Of a stretch of 64,000 bases of DNA, positions 35,621 to 43,509 are shown in pieces. Positions within the stretch are counted from its first letter, which is position 1. Each line of letters opens with the position of its first letter. The notes below the pieces were generated by a model. It worked only from the letters and a program-made list of their open reading frames with translations. It was not told the DNA's origin and made no database searches. The translations under genes and the position numbers were made by a program. This DNA comes from Streptomyces decoyicus (GTDB lineage Bacteria; Actinomycetota; Actinomycetes; Streptomycetales; Streptomycetaceae). The stretch is taken from the NCBI RefSeq assembly GCF_019880305.1, contig NZ_CP082301.1, positions 6,510,001 to 6,574,000 of the forward strand, written 5' to 3'.

Positions 35621-36154
35621 ATGCAGGCGGCGTTTCTGGTGGCTCCAGAGGGCATCGAGCAGGTCGAGCTGACCCGGCCGTGGAAGGCGGTGACCGACGC
35701 GAGCGGCGGCCCGACACTGGTCTCCACCCGCACGGGGAAAGTGCAGGCGTTCGACCACCTGGACAAGGCGGACACCTTCCCCGTCGACCTGACGGTGGAC
35801 GAGGCGACCGCGGCGGACTTCGACGGGCTGGTGCTGCCCGGCGGGGTGGCCAATCCGGACGCACTGCGCCTGGACGAGCGGGCCGTGGCGTTCGTCAAGT
35901 CGTTCTTCGACGCCGGGAAGCCGGTGGCCGCCATCTGCCACGCCCCGTGGACGCTCATCGAGGCCGATGTGGTGCGCGGCCGCACCCTGACCTCCTGGCC
36001 CAGTCTGCGGACCGACCTCCGCAACGCGGGCGCCACCTGGGTCGACGAACAGGTCCAGATCTGCACCAGCGGACCGAACACGCTGATCACCAGCCGGAAG
36101 CCGGCCGATCTGGAGGCCTTCTGCGCGGCGTTCATCTCGGAGTTCTCGCACTGA
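35621..36154 (+). CDS. DJ-1/PfpI family protein
   Basis: A 177-residue class I glutamine-amidotransferase-like protein. The nucleophile elbow is PVAAICHAPW with C106 and H107, and a Glu near residue 14 (APEGIEQVELTRPW) fits the acidic partner. The DGLVLPGGVANPDALR loop is typical of PfpI/YajL proteins, which act as stress-related glyoxalases, deglycases or proteases. Start ATG 35621 lies 12 bases after GGAAGGGA. Convergent with treZ, 20 bp between stops, with a GCCCGCGCGGGC palindrome in that gap. Confidence 0.92.
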   Translation: MQAAFLVAPEGIEQVELTRPWKAVTDASGGPTLVSTRTGKVQAFDHLDKADTFPVDLTVDEATAADFDGLVLPGGVANPDALRLDERAVAFVKSFFDAGKPVAAICHAPWTLIEADVVRGRTLTSWPSLRTDLRNAGATWVDEQVQICTSGPNTLITSRKPADLEAFCAAFISEFSH

Positions 36155-36174
36155 GGCCCGCGCGGGCGGCCGCG

Positions 36175-37977
36175 CTACGGCCCGAGCACCACCGCTGCCT
36201 CCGGTGGCAGCAGCAGCATGCCGTCCGCACCGGGCACCCGGGCCTCCGGCCACCCCGCCAGTGCCCGCAGCGCCGCCCCGCCACCCGTGCCGCCGTCCCC
36301 TCCCGGGCCGTCGCCGCCCGCCGGGATGGCGGCCGTGGTGTCCCGCGCGAGATTGACCGCCACCCGTAGCGGGCCGCGCCGCAGCAGGAGCCAACGCGCC
36401 TCCTCGTCGTAGCGGACGGCCGTGTGGCGCGGATCGGGGTCGGTCAGCGGCGGCAGCTCCTGGCGCAGCGTCAGCAGCGTACGGTGCCAGGCCAGCAGCG
36501 CGGTATGCGGTTCCACGGCGGGTTCGCTCCAGTCCAGGACGCAGCGGTCGCGGGTCGCCGGGTCCTGCGGATCGGGCCAGTCGTCGGCGTGGCCTGCCCA
36601 TTCGTGCGCGGCGAACTCGCGGCGCCGCCCGGCCCGTACCGCCTCCGCCAGCTCCGGATCCGTGTGATCGGTGAAGTACTGCCACGGCGTGGTCGCGCCC
36701 CACTCCTCGCCCATGAACAGCATCGGCGTGAAGGGCGAGCACAGTACGAGCGTGGCGGCGCAGGCGAGCAGCCCGGGGGAGAGCCCGGCGGCGAGCCGGT
36801 CGCCGAGCGCACGGTTGCCGATCTGATCGTGCGTCTGGGCGTAGGCCAGCAGGCGGTAGGCGGGTGTCCGCCGAAGGTCGAGCGGCGCGCCGTGCGCCCG
36901 GCCGCGGAAGCCGGAATACGCACCGTCATGGAAGAAGCCGCCGGTCAGCGTCTTGGCGAGGGCGGCGAGCGGGGCTTGTGCGAAGTCGGCGTAATAGCCC
37001 TGGGATTCACCGGTGAGCGCGGTGTGCAGGGCGTGATGGAAGTCGTCGTTCCACTGGGCGTGCAGACCGTGTCCGCCGTCGGTCCGCGGTGCGGTGGTGC
37101 GCGGATCGTTGAGATCGGACTCGGCGACCAGGAACAGCGGGCGCCGCAGCTGCTCCGCCAGCGCGTCGACAGCGGCGGACAGTTCGGCCAGGAAATGCGG
37201 GCTGCCGTCGTCGTGCAGCGCATGGACGGCGTCCAGCCGCAGCCCGTCGAGCCGGTAGTCCCGCAGCCACGAGAGCGCGCAGCCGAGGAAGTAGCCGCGC
37301 ACCTCGTCGCTGCCGGGGGCGTCGAGATTGACCGCGGCGCCCCACGGCGTGTGATGGGTGTCGGTGAAGTACGGTCCGAACGCCGGGAGAGGGTTGCCGG
37401 ACGGGCCGAGGTGGTTGTGCACCACGTCGAGCACGACCCCCAGACCGTGGCCGTGCGCGGCGTCCACGAACCGCTTGAGCCCGTCCGGCCCGCCGTACGG
37501 TTCGTGCACCGCCCATGGCGCGACCCCGTCGTACCCCCACCCGTGGCTGCCGGGGAACGGGCAGACCGGCATCAGGGAGATATGGGTGATGCCCAGGTCG
37601 GCGAGGTGCCGCAGCCGTGCCGACGCGGCGTCGAAGGTTCCCTCGGGGGTGTACGTCCCGATGTGCAGTTCGTAGAGGACCGCGCCGGGCAGCGGGCGGC
37701 CGGGCCAGGGATGCCGCCACCCGAACCGCTCGTGCTCGACGACCGCGCCGGGCCCGCCGGGGCCCTCCGGCAGCCGCGCGGCGCGCGGATCGGGCAGCGG
37801 CGGCCCGCCGTCGAGCCGGAAGCCGTAGCGGTCCCCGTCCTGGGCCGGCGCCTCGGTACGCCACCAGCCCGCGCGGCCGGCTGCGCGCTCCATCGGGACG
37901 TCCGCTTCACCGGCCCGGTCCCCCTCCCACCGCAGAGCGACCCGCCCGGCCTTCGGAGCCCATACCTCGAACAGCAC
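36175..37977 (-). CDS. treZ: Malto-oligosyltrehalose trehalohydrolase
   Basis: A 600-residue GH13 enzyme that releases trehalose from maltooligosyl-trehalose. GTG 37977 is a clear start (AAGGAGG six bases upstream). Visible motifs: an N-terminal E-set beta domain (LFEVWAPKAGRVALRWEG), IGTYTPEGTFDAA, the catalytic Asp region YRLDGLRLDAVHAL, the Glu region VAESDLNDPR, and AYAQTHDQIGNRALGDR. Its partner treY lies at 43498-45957 on the same strand, with six genes between, so the two are near each other but not cotranscribed. Confidence 0.95.
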   Translation of the reverse strand: MLFEVWAPKAGRVALRWEGDRAGEADVPMERAAGRAGWWRTEAPAQDGDRYGFRLDGGPPLPDPRAARLPEGPGGPGAVVEHERFGWRHPWPGRPLPGAVLYELHIGTYTPEGTFDAASARLRHLADLGITHISLMPVCPFPGSHGWGYDGVAPWAVHEPYGGPDGLKRFVDAAHGHGLGVVLDVVHNHLGPSGNPLPAFGPYFTDTHHTPWGAAVNLDAPGSDEVRGYFLGCALSWLRDYRLDGLRLDAVHALHDDGSPHFLAELSAAVDALAEQLRRPLFLVAESDLNDPRTTAPRTDGGHGLHAQWNDDFHHALHTALTGESQGYYADFAQAPLAALAKTLTGGFFHDGAYSGFRGRAHGAPLDLRRTPAYRLLAYAQTHDQIGNRALGDRLAAGLSPGLLACAATLVLCSPFTPMLFMGEEWGATTPWQYFTDHTDPELAEAVRAGRRREFAAHEWAGHADDWPDPQDPATRDRCVLDWSEPAVEPHTALLAWHRTLLTLRQELPPLTDPDPRHTAVRYDEEARWLLLRRGPLRVAVNLARDTTAAIPAGGDGPGGDGGTGGGAALRALAGWPEARVPGADGMLLLPPEAAVVLGP

Positions 37978-38173
37978 GGCCGTCCTCCTTCGTTCGGTCC
38001 GGTCCCTGACGAAGAAAGCATGTTGCCGCGCCGCCCGACAGCCCGACGTGGCGATACGGGCCGACATCGCGCCATCCCACTGGGCCGTTCCGGCGAGCCC
38101 ATGCGCCCACCTGCTCCGTCCCGTGCAACTACATCGCCTGGACAGCGGCTCGCGGTGGCCGGAGAATCGCGGT

Positions 38174-38719
38174 ATGACTTCGCTCGAGTTCCCTGCGCGC
38201 CCGGCGCGCCCGTCGGACGCCGACCGGGAACGCGCCCTCGACCTGCTGCGCGACGGTGCGGCGCAGGGACGGCTGTCCCAGGACACCTTCCTGCGGCGTC
38301 TGGAACTCGTTCTCACCGCCCAACAGCAGGCGGAACTCGACCTGGTCACTGCCGACTTGGCGAGCCGTGGCAAGGTCCAGGGCGTCATGCTGCGGATGGT
38401 GGGCCGGGTGTCGGCGTTCCACCTCCGGGTGCGCCGCGCCTGGCGCATGGAGCGGCTGCCGAAGCTGCTGCTGCCGGAGCCGGGCCCGCTCCCGCTGCTC
38501 ATAGGGCGGGCGCCCGGCGTGGGTCTGCGCCTCAACCATGAGACGGTCTCCCGCGCCCACGCCGAACTCCGCAGCGTGGGCAAGGGATGGCTGCTGCGCG
38601 ACCTCGGCTCCACCAACGGCACCTGCGTCAACGGCCGCCGGGTGGTGGGCGAGGTGCCGGTCGGCCCCGGCGACCACATCACTTTCGGCCGGGTGGACTA
38701 CGTCCTGACGGAGCGCTGA
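38174..38719 (+). CDS. DUF1707 and FHA domain protein
   Basis: A 181-residue cytoplasmic protein. Residues ~10-65 are a DUF1707-like domain (RPSDADRERALDLLRDGAAQ, then GRLSQDTFLRRLELVLTAQ). A short basic linker follows, and the C-terminal FHA domain is readable (PLLIGRAPGVGLRLNHETVS, then RAHAELRSVGKGWLLRDLGS and TNGTCVNGRRV). FHA domains bind phospho-Thr, usually of Ser/Thr kinase targets; no kinase is in the window. Convergent with the otrA-type gene, 12 bp between stops. Confidence 0.88.
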   Translation: MTSLEFPARPARPSDADRERALDLLRDGAAQGRLSQDTFLRRLELVLTAQQQAELDLVTADLASRGKVQGVMLRMVGRVSAFHLRVRRAWRMERLPKLLLPEPGPLPLLIGRAPGVGLRLNHETVSRAHAELRSVGKGWLLRDLGSTNGTCVNGRRVVGEVPVGPGDHITFGRVDYVLTER

Positions 38720-38731
38720 GCGGGGCGGCCC

Positions 38732-40726
38732 TCACCCGGACTCTTCGCGGGCCCACGGCGACGCGGCAGCCACCTCCCGCACCGGCCCGCGCACCGGCCG
38801 GTCTCCCGACGGATAAGAGGTCCACACCCCTTCGCCGTGCGTCAGACCGGGCAGCAGCCCCTGGAATTCCTGCACACGACGGGCCGGGAGCGATCCGCTG
38901 ACCAGCCAGGAGTGCCGCCCGCCGGAGGTCTCGGCGAGCTCCGCGCCCAGTGCCGCGAGGCGGGCGGTCACCGGTGCGAGGGCGGTGAGCGGGAGCTCGG
39001 CCTCGAAGGCGTGGTACGGCTCGTAGACCCGGGTGCCGGCTCGGTCGAGCGCCCGCCGCAGTACGACGGGGGTGACCGCACGGAAATCCCCGGCGGTGCT
39101 GAGCGGGCCGACGAACCCGGAACGGGTGAGCACCACCCGGCAGTCCGTCACCGCCAGGCCGTGCGGTCCGCGGTGCAGGGTTGCCAGCGCGGTCTCCTCG
39201 ACGGCCTGGTGGAAGCCGTGCGGCAGGGCGCCCAGTTCGGTCTCGTAGGCGAAGACCGGTCCGGAGCCGCGGGCGCCCGGCTCGACCCGGAGCCCGACCG
39301 TGGCCCAGGGCCCGGTGTGGCCGCGCCTGGCGATCTCCTCGCAGGCCTCGCCGACCCCGGCCGGCCGCTCGACGCACACCACCCGGCTGGGCGCGAACTC
39401 CGCCTCGATGCCGTGCTCCTGGCGCAGGGTGGCCGCGATGATCTCCTTCTGCACCTCGCCGTGCAGCAGCACCGAGGTCGCGCCGTCCGGCGCGGGGCGC
39501 GCCTGTAGCAGCGGGTCCTGGTCGGCGAGCGCCAGCAGCGCGGCGCGCAGCGCGGCGGCGCGTGCCGGTTGGCGGGCCCGGACCAGGGTTTCGAGGGTGG
39601 GGGAGGGGAACAGGGGGTTCTCGGCGGGGGCGCCGGTGACCGTCCCCAGACGGTCGCCGGTCCGGATGCCGGGCAGCCCGCGGATCACCCCGATCTGGCC
39701 CGGGGTGAGCGACCCGCCGTCGCCGGGCGCCCGGCCGACGACCTCGAGTGAGGTGATCCGCCCGGTCAGGGACGCGCTCGTGCCGTCCGCCGTGGCCCGG
39801 TGCAGCGCGATCTGCTGCCGTGGTCGCAACTCGCCCGCGTACAGCCGGACATGGGCCGTCCGTTCGCCGTTCGGCGGCTGGTGCACGGCGAAGACCGTGC
39901 CCCGCGGCTCGGTGCCGGCGCCGATCGGCGCCGGCGGGATCAGCCGGACCATGCCCTCGATGAGTGCACTGATGCCCTGACCGCCGAGCGCCGAGCCGAA
40001 GTACACCGGGTGCAGCGAACCGTCGGCGGTCCGGTCGGCGAGCGCCGAGCGGAGCCGGTCCGCGGTCAGCTCCGGCCCGCCCGCTTCCGTTCCGCCCTGT
40101 TCCTGCCCTCCCGGGCCGGGACCCACCAGCTGGGCGAGGATCGACTCGTCGGCCTCCGCCACCACTTCGGCGATCCGCTCGCGGGCCCGGGGGTCCTCCA
40201 GGGCGTACGGCACCGCCTCGGCCTGCGCGGTGCCGAGGCCCGTCACGGCGGTCATCGGGACGGCGACCGGCGCCAGCAGCCGGCGGATGTCCGCGAGCAG
40301 TGCCTCGTCCCGGGCGCCGGTCCGGTCGATCTTGTTGATGAACAGCAGCGTGGGCAGCCGCAGCCGCCGCAGGGTCTTCATCAGCACCCGGGTCCTGGCC
40401 TGGACGCCCTCCACCGCCGACAGCAGCAGCACGGCGCCGTCGAGCACCCCCAGCGCCCGCTCGACCTCGGCGGTGAAGTCGGAGTGACCGGGGGTGTCGA
40501 GAAGATTGACCTGGGTGCCGCCGACGGTGAAGGAGGCGACGGCGGAGCGGATCGTGATGCCGCGCTGCCGCTCCAGCTCCCCGGTGTCCGTACAGGTGTC
40601 ACCGGTGTCGACGCCGCCGAGCCGGCCGATGGCACCGGTGTCGAACAGCAGCCGCTCGGTGAGGCTGGTCTTACCCGCGTCGACGTGGGCGAGAATCCCG
40701 ATGTTCAGGGTGCGCGAAAGAAGCAT
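38732..40726 (-). CDS. otrA: Ribosome-protection-type tetracycline resistance GTPase (OtrA/TetM family)
   Basis: A 664-residue elongation-factor-G-like GTPase. G1 is AHVDAGKTSL at residues 13-22, G3 is DTPGH, and G4 is NKIDRTG. The domain order matches TetM, TetO and OtrA, and the protein is shorter than EF-G. C-terminal segments (RSGFVGPLSTAGDF and AYETELGALPHGFHQAVE) belong to this group. Such proteins push tetracycline off the ribosome; streptomycetes carry intrinsic copies, so presence does not prove resistance. The start codon region has a leader ORF and a hairpin that hides its ribosome-binding site (see 40671-40793 and 40734-40787). Confidence 0.9.
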   Translation of the reverse strand: MLLSRTLNIGILAHVDAGKTSLTERLLFDTGAIGRLGGVDTGDTCTDTGELERQRGITIRSAVASFTVGGTQVNLLDTPGHSDFTAEVERALGVLDGAVLLLSAVEGVQARTRVLMKTLRRLRLPTLLFINKIDRTGARDEALLADIRRLLAPVAVPMTAVTGLGTAQAEAVPYALEDPRARERIAEVVAEADESILAQLVGPGPGGQEQGGTEAGGPELTADRLRSALADRTADGSLHPVYFGSALGGQGISALIEGMVRLIPPAPIGAGTEPRGTVFAVHQPPNGERTAHVRLYAGELRPRQQIALHRATADGTSASLTGRITSLEVVGRAPGDGGSLTPGQIGVIRGLPGIRTGDRLGTVTGAPAENPLFPSPTLETLVRARQPARAAALRAALLALADQDPLLQARPAPDGATSVLLHGEVQKEIIAATLRQEHGIEAEFAPSRVVCVERPAGVGEACEEIARRGHTGPWATVGLRVEPGARGSGPVFAYETELGALPHGFHQAVEETALATLHRGPHGLAVTDCRVVLTRSGFVGPLSTAGDFRAVTPVVLRRALDRAGTRVYEPYHAFEAELPLTALAPVTARLAALGAELAETSGGRHSWLVSGSLPARRVQEFQGLLPGLTHGEGVWTSYPSGDRPVRGPVREVAAASPWAREESG

Positions 40727-40793
40727 GGAAGGTGGATTCCTCAAGAACTGTCGTCCGGCTGGGGCGATGAGTAGTTCCGAGGAATCCGCGCAT
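40671..40793 (-). CDS. Candidate leader peptide overlapping the otrA start
   Basis: A 40-codon ORF (MRGFLGTTHRPSRTTVLEES then Arg-rich) beginning at ATG 40793 with a perfect AGGAG six bases upstream. It is in a different frame from otrA and continues 55 bases past the otrA start. Its codons 3-5 form the 5' arm of the hairpin that holds the otrA ribosome-binding site. That is the layout of a regulatory leader in translational attenuation. An in-frame upstream ATG at 40835 exists but has no comparable ribosome site. No database support is available to me. Confidence 0.45.
   Translation of the reverse strand: MRGFLGTTHRPSRTTVLEESTFHASFAHPEHRDSRPRRRG
40734..40787 (-). promoter_or_regulatory. Attenuator-like hairpin hiding the otrA ribosome-binding site
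   Basis: On the minus strand GGATTCCTC (40787-40779) is the exact complement of GAGGAATCC (40742-40734), with a further five-base pairing GAACT/AGTTC inside. The 3' arm contains the GAGGA that is the only ribosome-binding site at a plausible distance (11 nt) from the otrA ATG. The hairpin would thus block otrA translation unless something opens it, for example a ribosome stalled in the leader ORF. Confidence 0.55.
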
Positions 40794-40876
40794 GCTGTGC
40801 TCCTGAGAGAGGAAAAACCGGGCGTACGGGGCCATGGTGCCAGCCGGAGGCGGGCGTGCAACCGAATTAACGGGCC

Positions 40877-40943
40877 GGGGCACGGGCCCGCTCAGTGCCG
40901 GGGCACGGGCCCGCTCAGTGCTGAGGCACGGGCCCTCAGTGCT
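40877..40943. repeat. Three tandem 23-bp repeats at the end of lpd
   Basis: Two exact copies of GGGGCACGGGCCCGCTCAGTGC plus one base, then a degenerate 21-bp third copy that includes the lpd stop at 40936. Each copy has an internal CGGGCCCG palindrome, so on the minus strand the array could act as a terminator for lpd before the otrA leader. Confidence 0.7.
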
Positions 40944-42372
40944 GATGCAGCCCCCGCCCCGCCAGGGTCAGGAACGTCTCGCCGACCGCTTCCGACAGCG
41001 TGGGGTGCGCATGGATGTGCGCGGCGACATCGGACGGCTCGGCGTCCCAGGCCACGATCAGCTGGCTTTCCGCGATCATCTCCGAGACATGCGGCCCGAC
41101 GAGATGGACACCGAGCACCGGTCCCGTGGCGTTGCCGCCCGCCCCGTCCGCCGCCGCGATCACCTTCACCATGCCGCCCTGACCGTGCACCATGCCCTTG
41201 GCGGTGGCGGCCAGCGGCATGGTGTTGACCTTGATCTCCAGGCCGCGGGCGCGTGCCTCGGCCTCGGTCAGACCGACCGAAGCGGTCTGCGGCGAGGAGT
41301 ACGTCACGCGCGGCACGGTCGCGTAGTCCACCGCACGCCCAGGAAGGCCCGCCAGCGTCTCGGCCACCAACAGGCCCTCCGCGAAAGAGGCATGGGCCAG
41401 CCCCAGGGACGGCGGCGGCAGCAGATCGCCCACCACATGGATGCCGGGCACGGCGGTCTCCAGCCGCGACGGGTCCGCCGGCGCGACGAATCCCCGCTCG
41501 TCGGCCGACAGCCCGGCTGCCGCAAGGTCCAGTCCGTCCGTCACCGGGACCCGCCCCACCGCGATCAGCAGCCGCTCGGCCGCGATCACCAACTCGTCGC
41601 CCTGCGGCGTGCGCACGGTCGCCCGTACGCCGTCCGCCAGCAGCTCGGTGGCGGTCAGCGTCGAGCCCGTACGGACCGTGATTCCGCGCTTCTTCAGGCC
41701 GCGCGCCAGATGGCGGCCGACGTCCTCGTCCTCCAGCGGAAGCAGCCGCCCGGCCGCCTCGACGAGCGTGACCTCGGCCCCCATGGAGCGGTGGAAGGAG
41801 GCGTACTCCACGCCGATAGCGCCCCCGCCCAGGACCAGTACGGAGGCCGGGAGTTCGGTGGCGAACAGTGCATCGTCGCTGGTCACGACACGGCGGCCGT
41901 CGGCCACCAGCCCCGGCAGCAGCCGCGGACGGGAGCCGGTGGCGAGGACGATGCCACGCCGCGCGGTGAACTCCCCTGCGCCCTCGATGTGGACCGTACG
42001 GGGACCGGTCAGCCGCGCCGAGCCGTGGACGACCTGCACCTGCGCCGCCCGCAAGTGCCCGCCCACGCCTTGGTGGTTGCGGGCGACGATGGTGTCGCGG
42101 GTCGCCACCAGGGCCGGCCAGTCCAGGGAGTCGACGGTGGCCTTGACGCCCCACCGCTCACGGGCCTCCGCGATGCCGTCCACCAGCTCGGCGGCGTGCA
42201 GCATGGCCTTGCTGGGGATGCAGCCGCGGTGCAGGCAGGTGCCGCCGACCAGGTCGCGTTCGGCCAGCACCACCCGCAGGCCCAGGGACGCGGCCCGCAG
42301 CGCGGTGCTGTAGCCGCCGGTGCCGCCGCCGATGACCAGGACATCCGTCGTGTTCGCCGCTGTCTGACTCAT
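40936..42372 (-). CDS. lpd: Dihydrolipoyl dehydrogenase
   Basis: A 478-residue flavoenzyme that reoxidises the lipoamide of 2-oxoacid dehydrogenase complexes. The FAD motif VLVIGGGTGGYSTALRA, the redox pair C46 and C51 (GGTCLHRGC), the NAD motif VLVLGGGAIGVEYASF, and the C-terminal HAHPTLSEA with the catalytic His-Glu are all present. No E1 or E2 gene is near, so it probably serves complexes encoded elsewhere. Divergent from a LysR gene with 159 bp between. Confidence 0.94.
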   Translation of the reverse strand: MSQTAANTTDVLVIGGGTGGYSTALRAASLGLRVVLAERDLVGGTCLHRGCIPSKAMLHAAELVDGIAEARERWGVKATVDSLDWPALVATRDTIVARNHQGVGGHLRAAQVQVVHGSARLTGPRTVHIEGAGEFTARRGIVLATGSRPRLLPGLVADGRRVVTSDDALFATELPASVLVLGGGAIGVEYASFHRSMGAEVTLVEAAGRLLPLEDEDVGRHLARGLKKRGITVRTGSTLTATELLADGVRATVRTPQGDELVIAAERLLIAVGRVPVTDGLDLAAAGLSADERGFVAPADPSRLETAVPGIHVVGDLLPPPSLGLAHASFAEGLLVAETLAGLPGRAVDYATVPRVTYSSPQTASVGLTEAEARARGLEIKVNTMPLAATAKGMVHGQGGMVKVIAAADGAGGNATGPVLGVHLVGPHVSEMIAESQLIVAWDAEPSDVAAHIHAHPTLSEAVGETFLTLAGRGLHQH

Positions 42373-42444
42373 GGGAGCAGACTCCGCCCACCTGCGGTGA
42401 TGAGTCCAAGGCAATGTTTCACTGGAGTGGATGCAGAGTCTTCA

Positions 42445-42498
42445 TGGGCGCACTTCAGGGCCGCACTTCAGGGGCGCGCTGCATGGGGCGCGCTTCAT
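42445..42498. repeat. Four short tandem repeats between lpd and a LysR gene
   Basis: Four imperfect 13-14-bp units of the form GGGGCGCRCTTCA (42445-42457, 42458-42470, 42471-42484, 42485-42498) just upstream of the LysR start (42532). Repeated half-sites like these can be regulator-binding sites, but the low-complexity composition also allows chance. Confidence 0.55.
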
Positions 42499-42531
42499 GA
42501 GGCGGGCCGAGGGCGCCGGGGAGGGGCGGGT

Positions 42532-43413
42532 ATGAGCTTGCGGCAGATGGAGTACTTGGTGGCGGTCGTCGAGCAGGAGTCGTTCACCCGCGCCGCCGAC
42601 GCACTGCACGTCACGCAGTCCGCGCTCTCGCACCAGATCAAGGCGCTGGAACGGGAGGTCGGCGGCCCGCTGCTGGAGCGGATGACGCGCGGGGTGCGGC
42701 TGACCGCGATGGGCCGGGCCTACTTCCCGCACGCCGAACTCGCCGTCCGCAGCGCCCGGCAGGCCCGCCGAGCCGCGCTCGCGGCGGGCGGCGCGGAGAG
42801 CGGCGAACTGCATATCGCGACGGTGCACGCACAGGCGATCGGGGTGCTCCCGGAGGTCTGCGCACGCTGGGCCCGCGAGCATCCTGGCGTGCGCCTGGTG
42901 CTCCATGAGTACGCCACCACCGGGGAGTTGTCCGAGCAGATGGCCCGCGGCGTCGCCGATATGGCGCTCGGCCCGCGCCCCGAGGACTGGCCGGGGCCGG
43001 TCACCGTCGTGGGACAGGAGCGGATGGTGCTGGTCGTACCGCACGGCGATCCGCTCGCCGCCCGGGAGTCGGTACGCCTGGCGGACCTGGCGGACCGCCC
43101 GTGGGTCCGGTGCAGCCTGGAGCCGGTGGTCGACGGACGGCGCTGGCTGGACCTGGAGTGCGAACGGGCCGGCTTCACCCCGCGTACCGCCGTCCGCACC
43201 CAGCACAGCTCGACCGCCGTCCGGATGGCCTCGGCGGGCGTCGGCATACTGCTGACCGCGGCCCATGAACTCCTCGGCCTGGACTGTGCGTCGGTGCCCA
43301 CCGACCCGCCCTGGCAGCGCGACATCACCGTCTTCTCACGGGTCGAGCTGACCGGCGCGGCCGCGGAGTTCACCGAACTGCTGCGCGCGGGAGGGAACGA
43401 GAGGAGGCGGTAA
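42532..43413 (+). CDS. LysR family transcriptional regulator
   Basis: A 293-residue regulator. HTH: LRQMEYLVAVVEQESFTRAA, then ADALHVTQSALSHQIKALER. The effector domain begins SGELHIATVHAQAIGVLPEV. ATG 42532 has GAGGGG nine bases upstream. Divergent from lpd, which it may control, with tandem repeats in the gap. The C-terminus is followed by an 84-bp gap with a CACT-rich microsatellite and then the convergent treY stop. Confidence 0.92.
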   Translation: MSLRQMEYLVAVVEQESFTRAADALHVTQSALSHQIKALEREVGGPLLERMTRGVRLTAMGRAYFPHAELAVRSARQARRAALAAGGAESGELHIATVHAQAIGVLPEVCARWAREHPGVRLVLHEYATTGELSEQMARGVADMALGPRPEDWPGPVTVVGQERMVLVVPHGDPLAARESVRLADLADRPWVRCSLEPVVDGRRWLDLECERAGFTPRTAVRTQHSSTAVRMASAGVGILLTAAHELLGLDCASVPTDPPWQRDITVFSRVELTGAAAEFTELLRAGGNERRR

Positions 43414-43466
43414 CACCATGCGACACAACAGCAATTGATACCCCCTCATGCTCACGGGGCCGCTCC

Positions 43467-43509
43467 ATCACTCATCACTCATCACTCACTCACTCGCTCA
43501 CTCACTCAC
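43467..43509. repeat. CACT/CATC microsatellite at the end of treY
   Basis: Repeated ATCACTC and CACT units cover the last codons of treY (stop at 43498) and the gap to the LysR gene. The array may come from slippage. It changes little of the protein because the treY stop lies inside it. Confidence 0.6.

Noticed and set aside
38732..40726. otrA-type gene as a second elongation factor G
   Set aside because: Length and C-terminal motifs fit TetM/OtrA ribosome-protection proteins; EF-G is longer and normally next to rpsL/rpsG/tuf genes.
43467..43509. Microsatellite considered as a CRISPR fragment
   Set aside because: Units are only 4-7 bp with no spacers, and it overlaps the coding end of treY.
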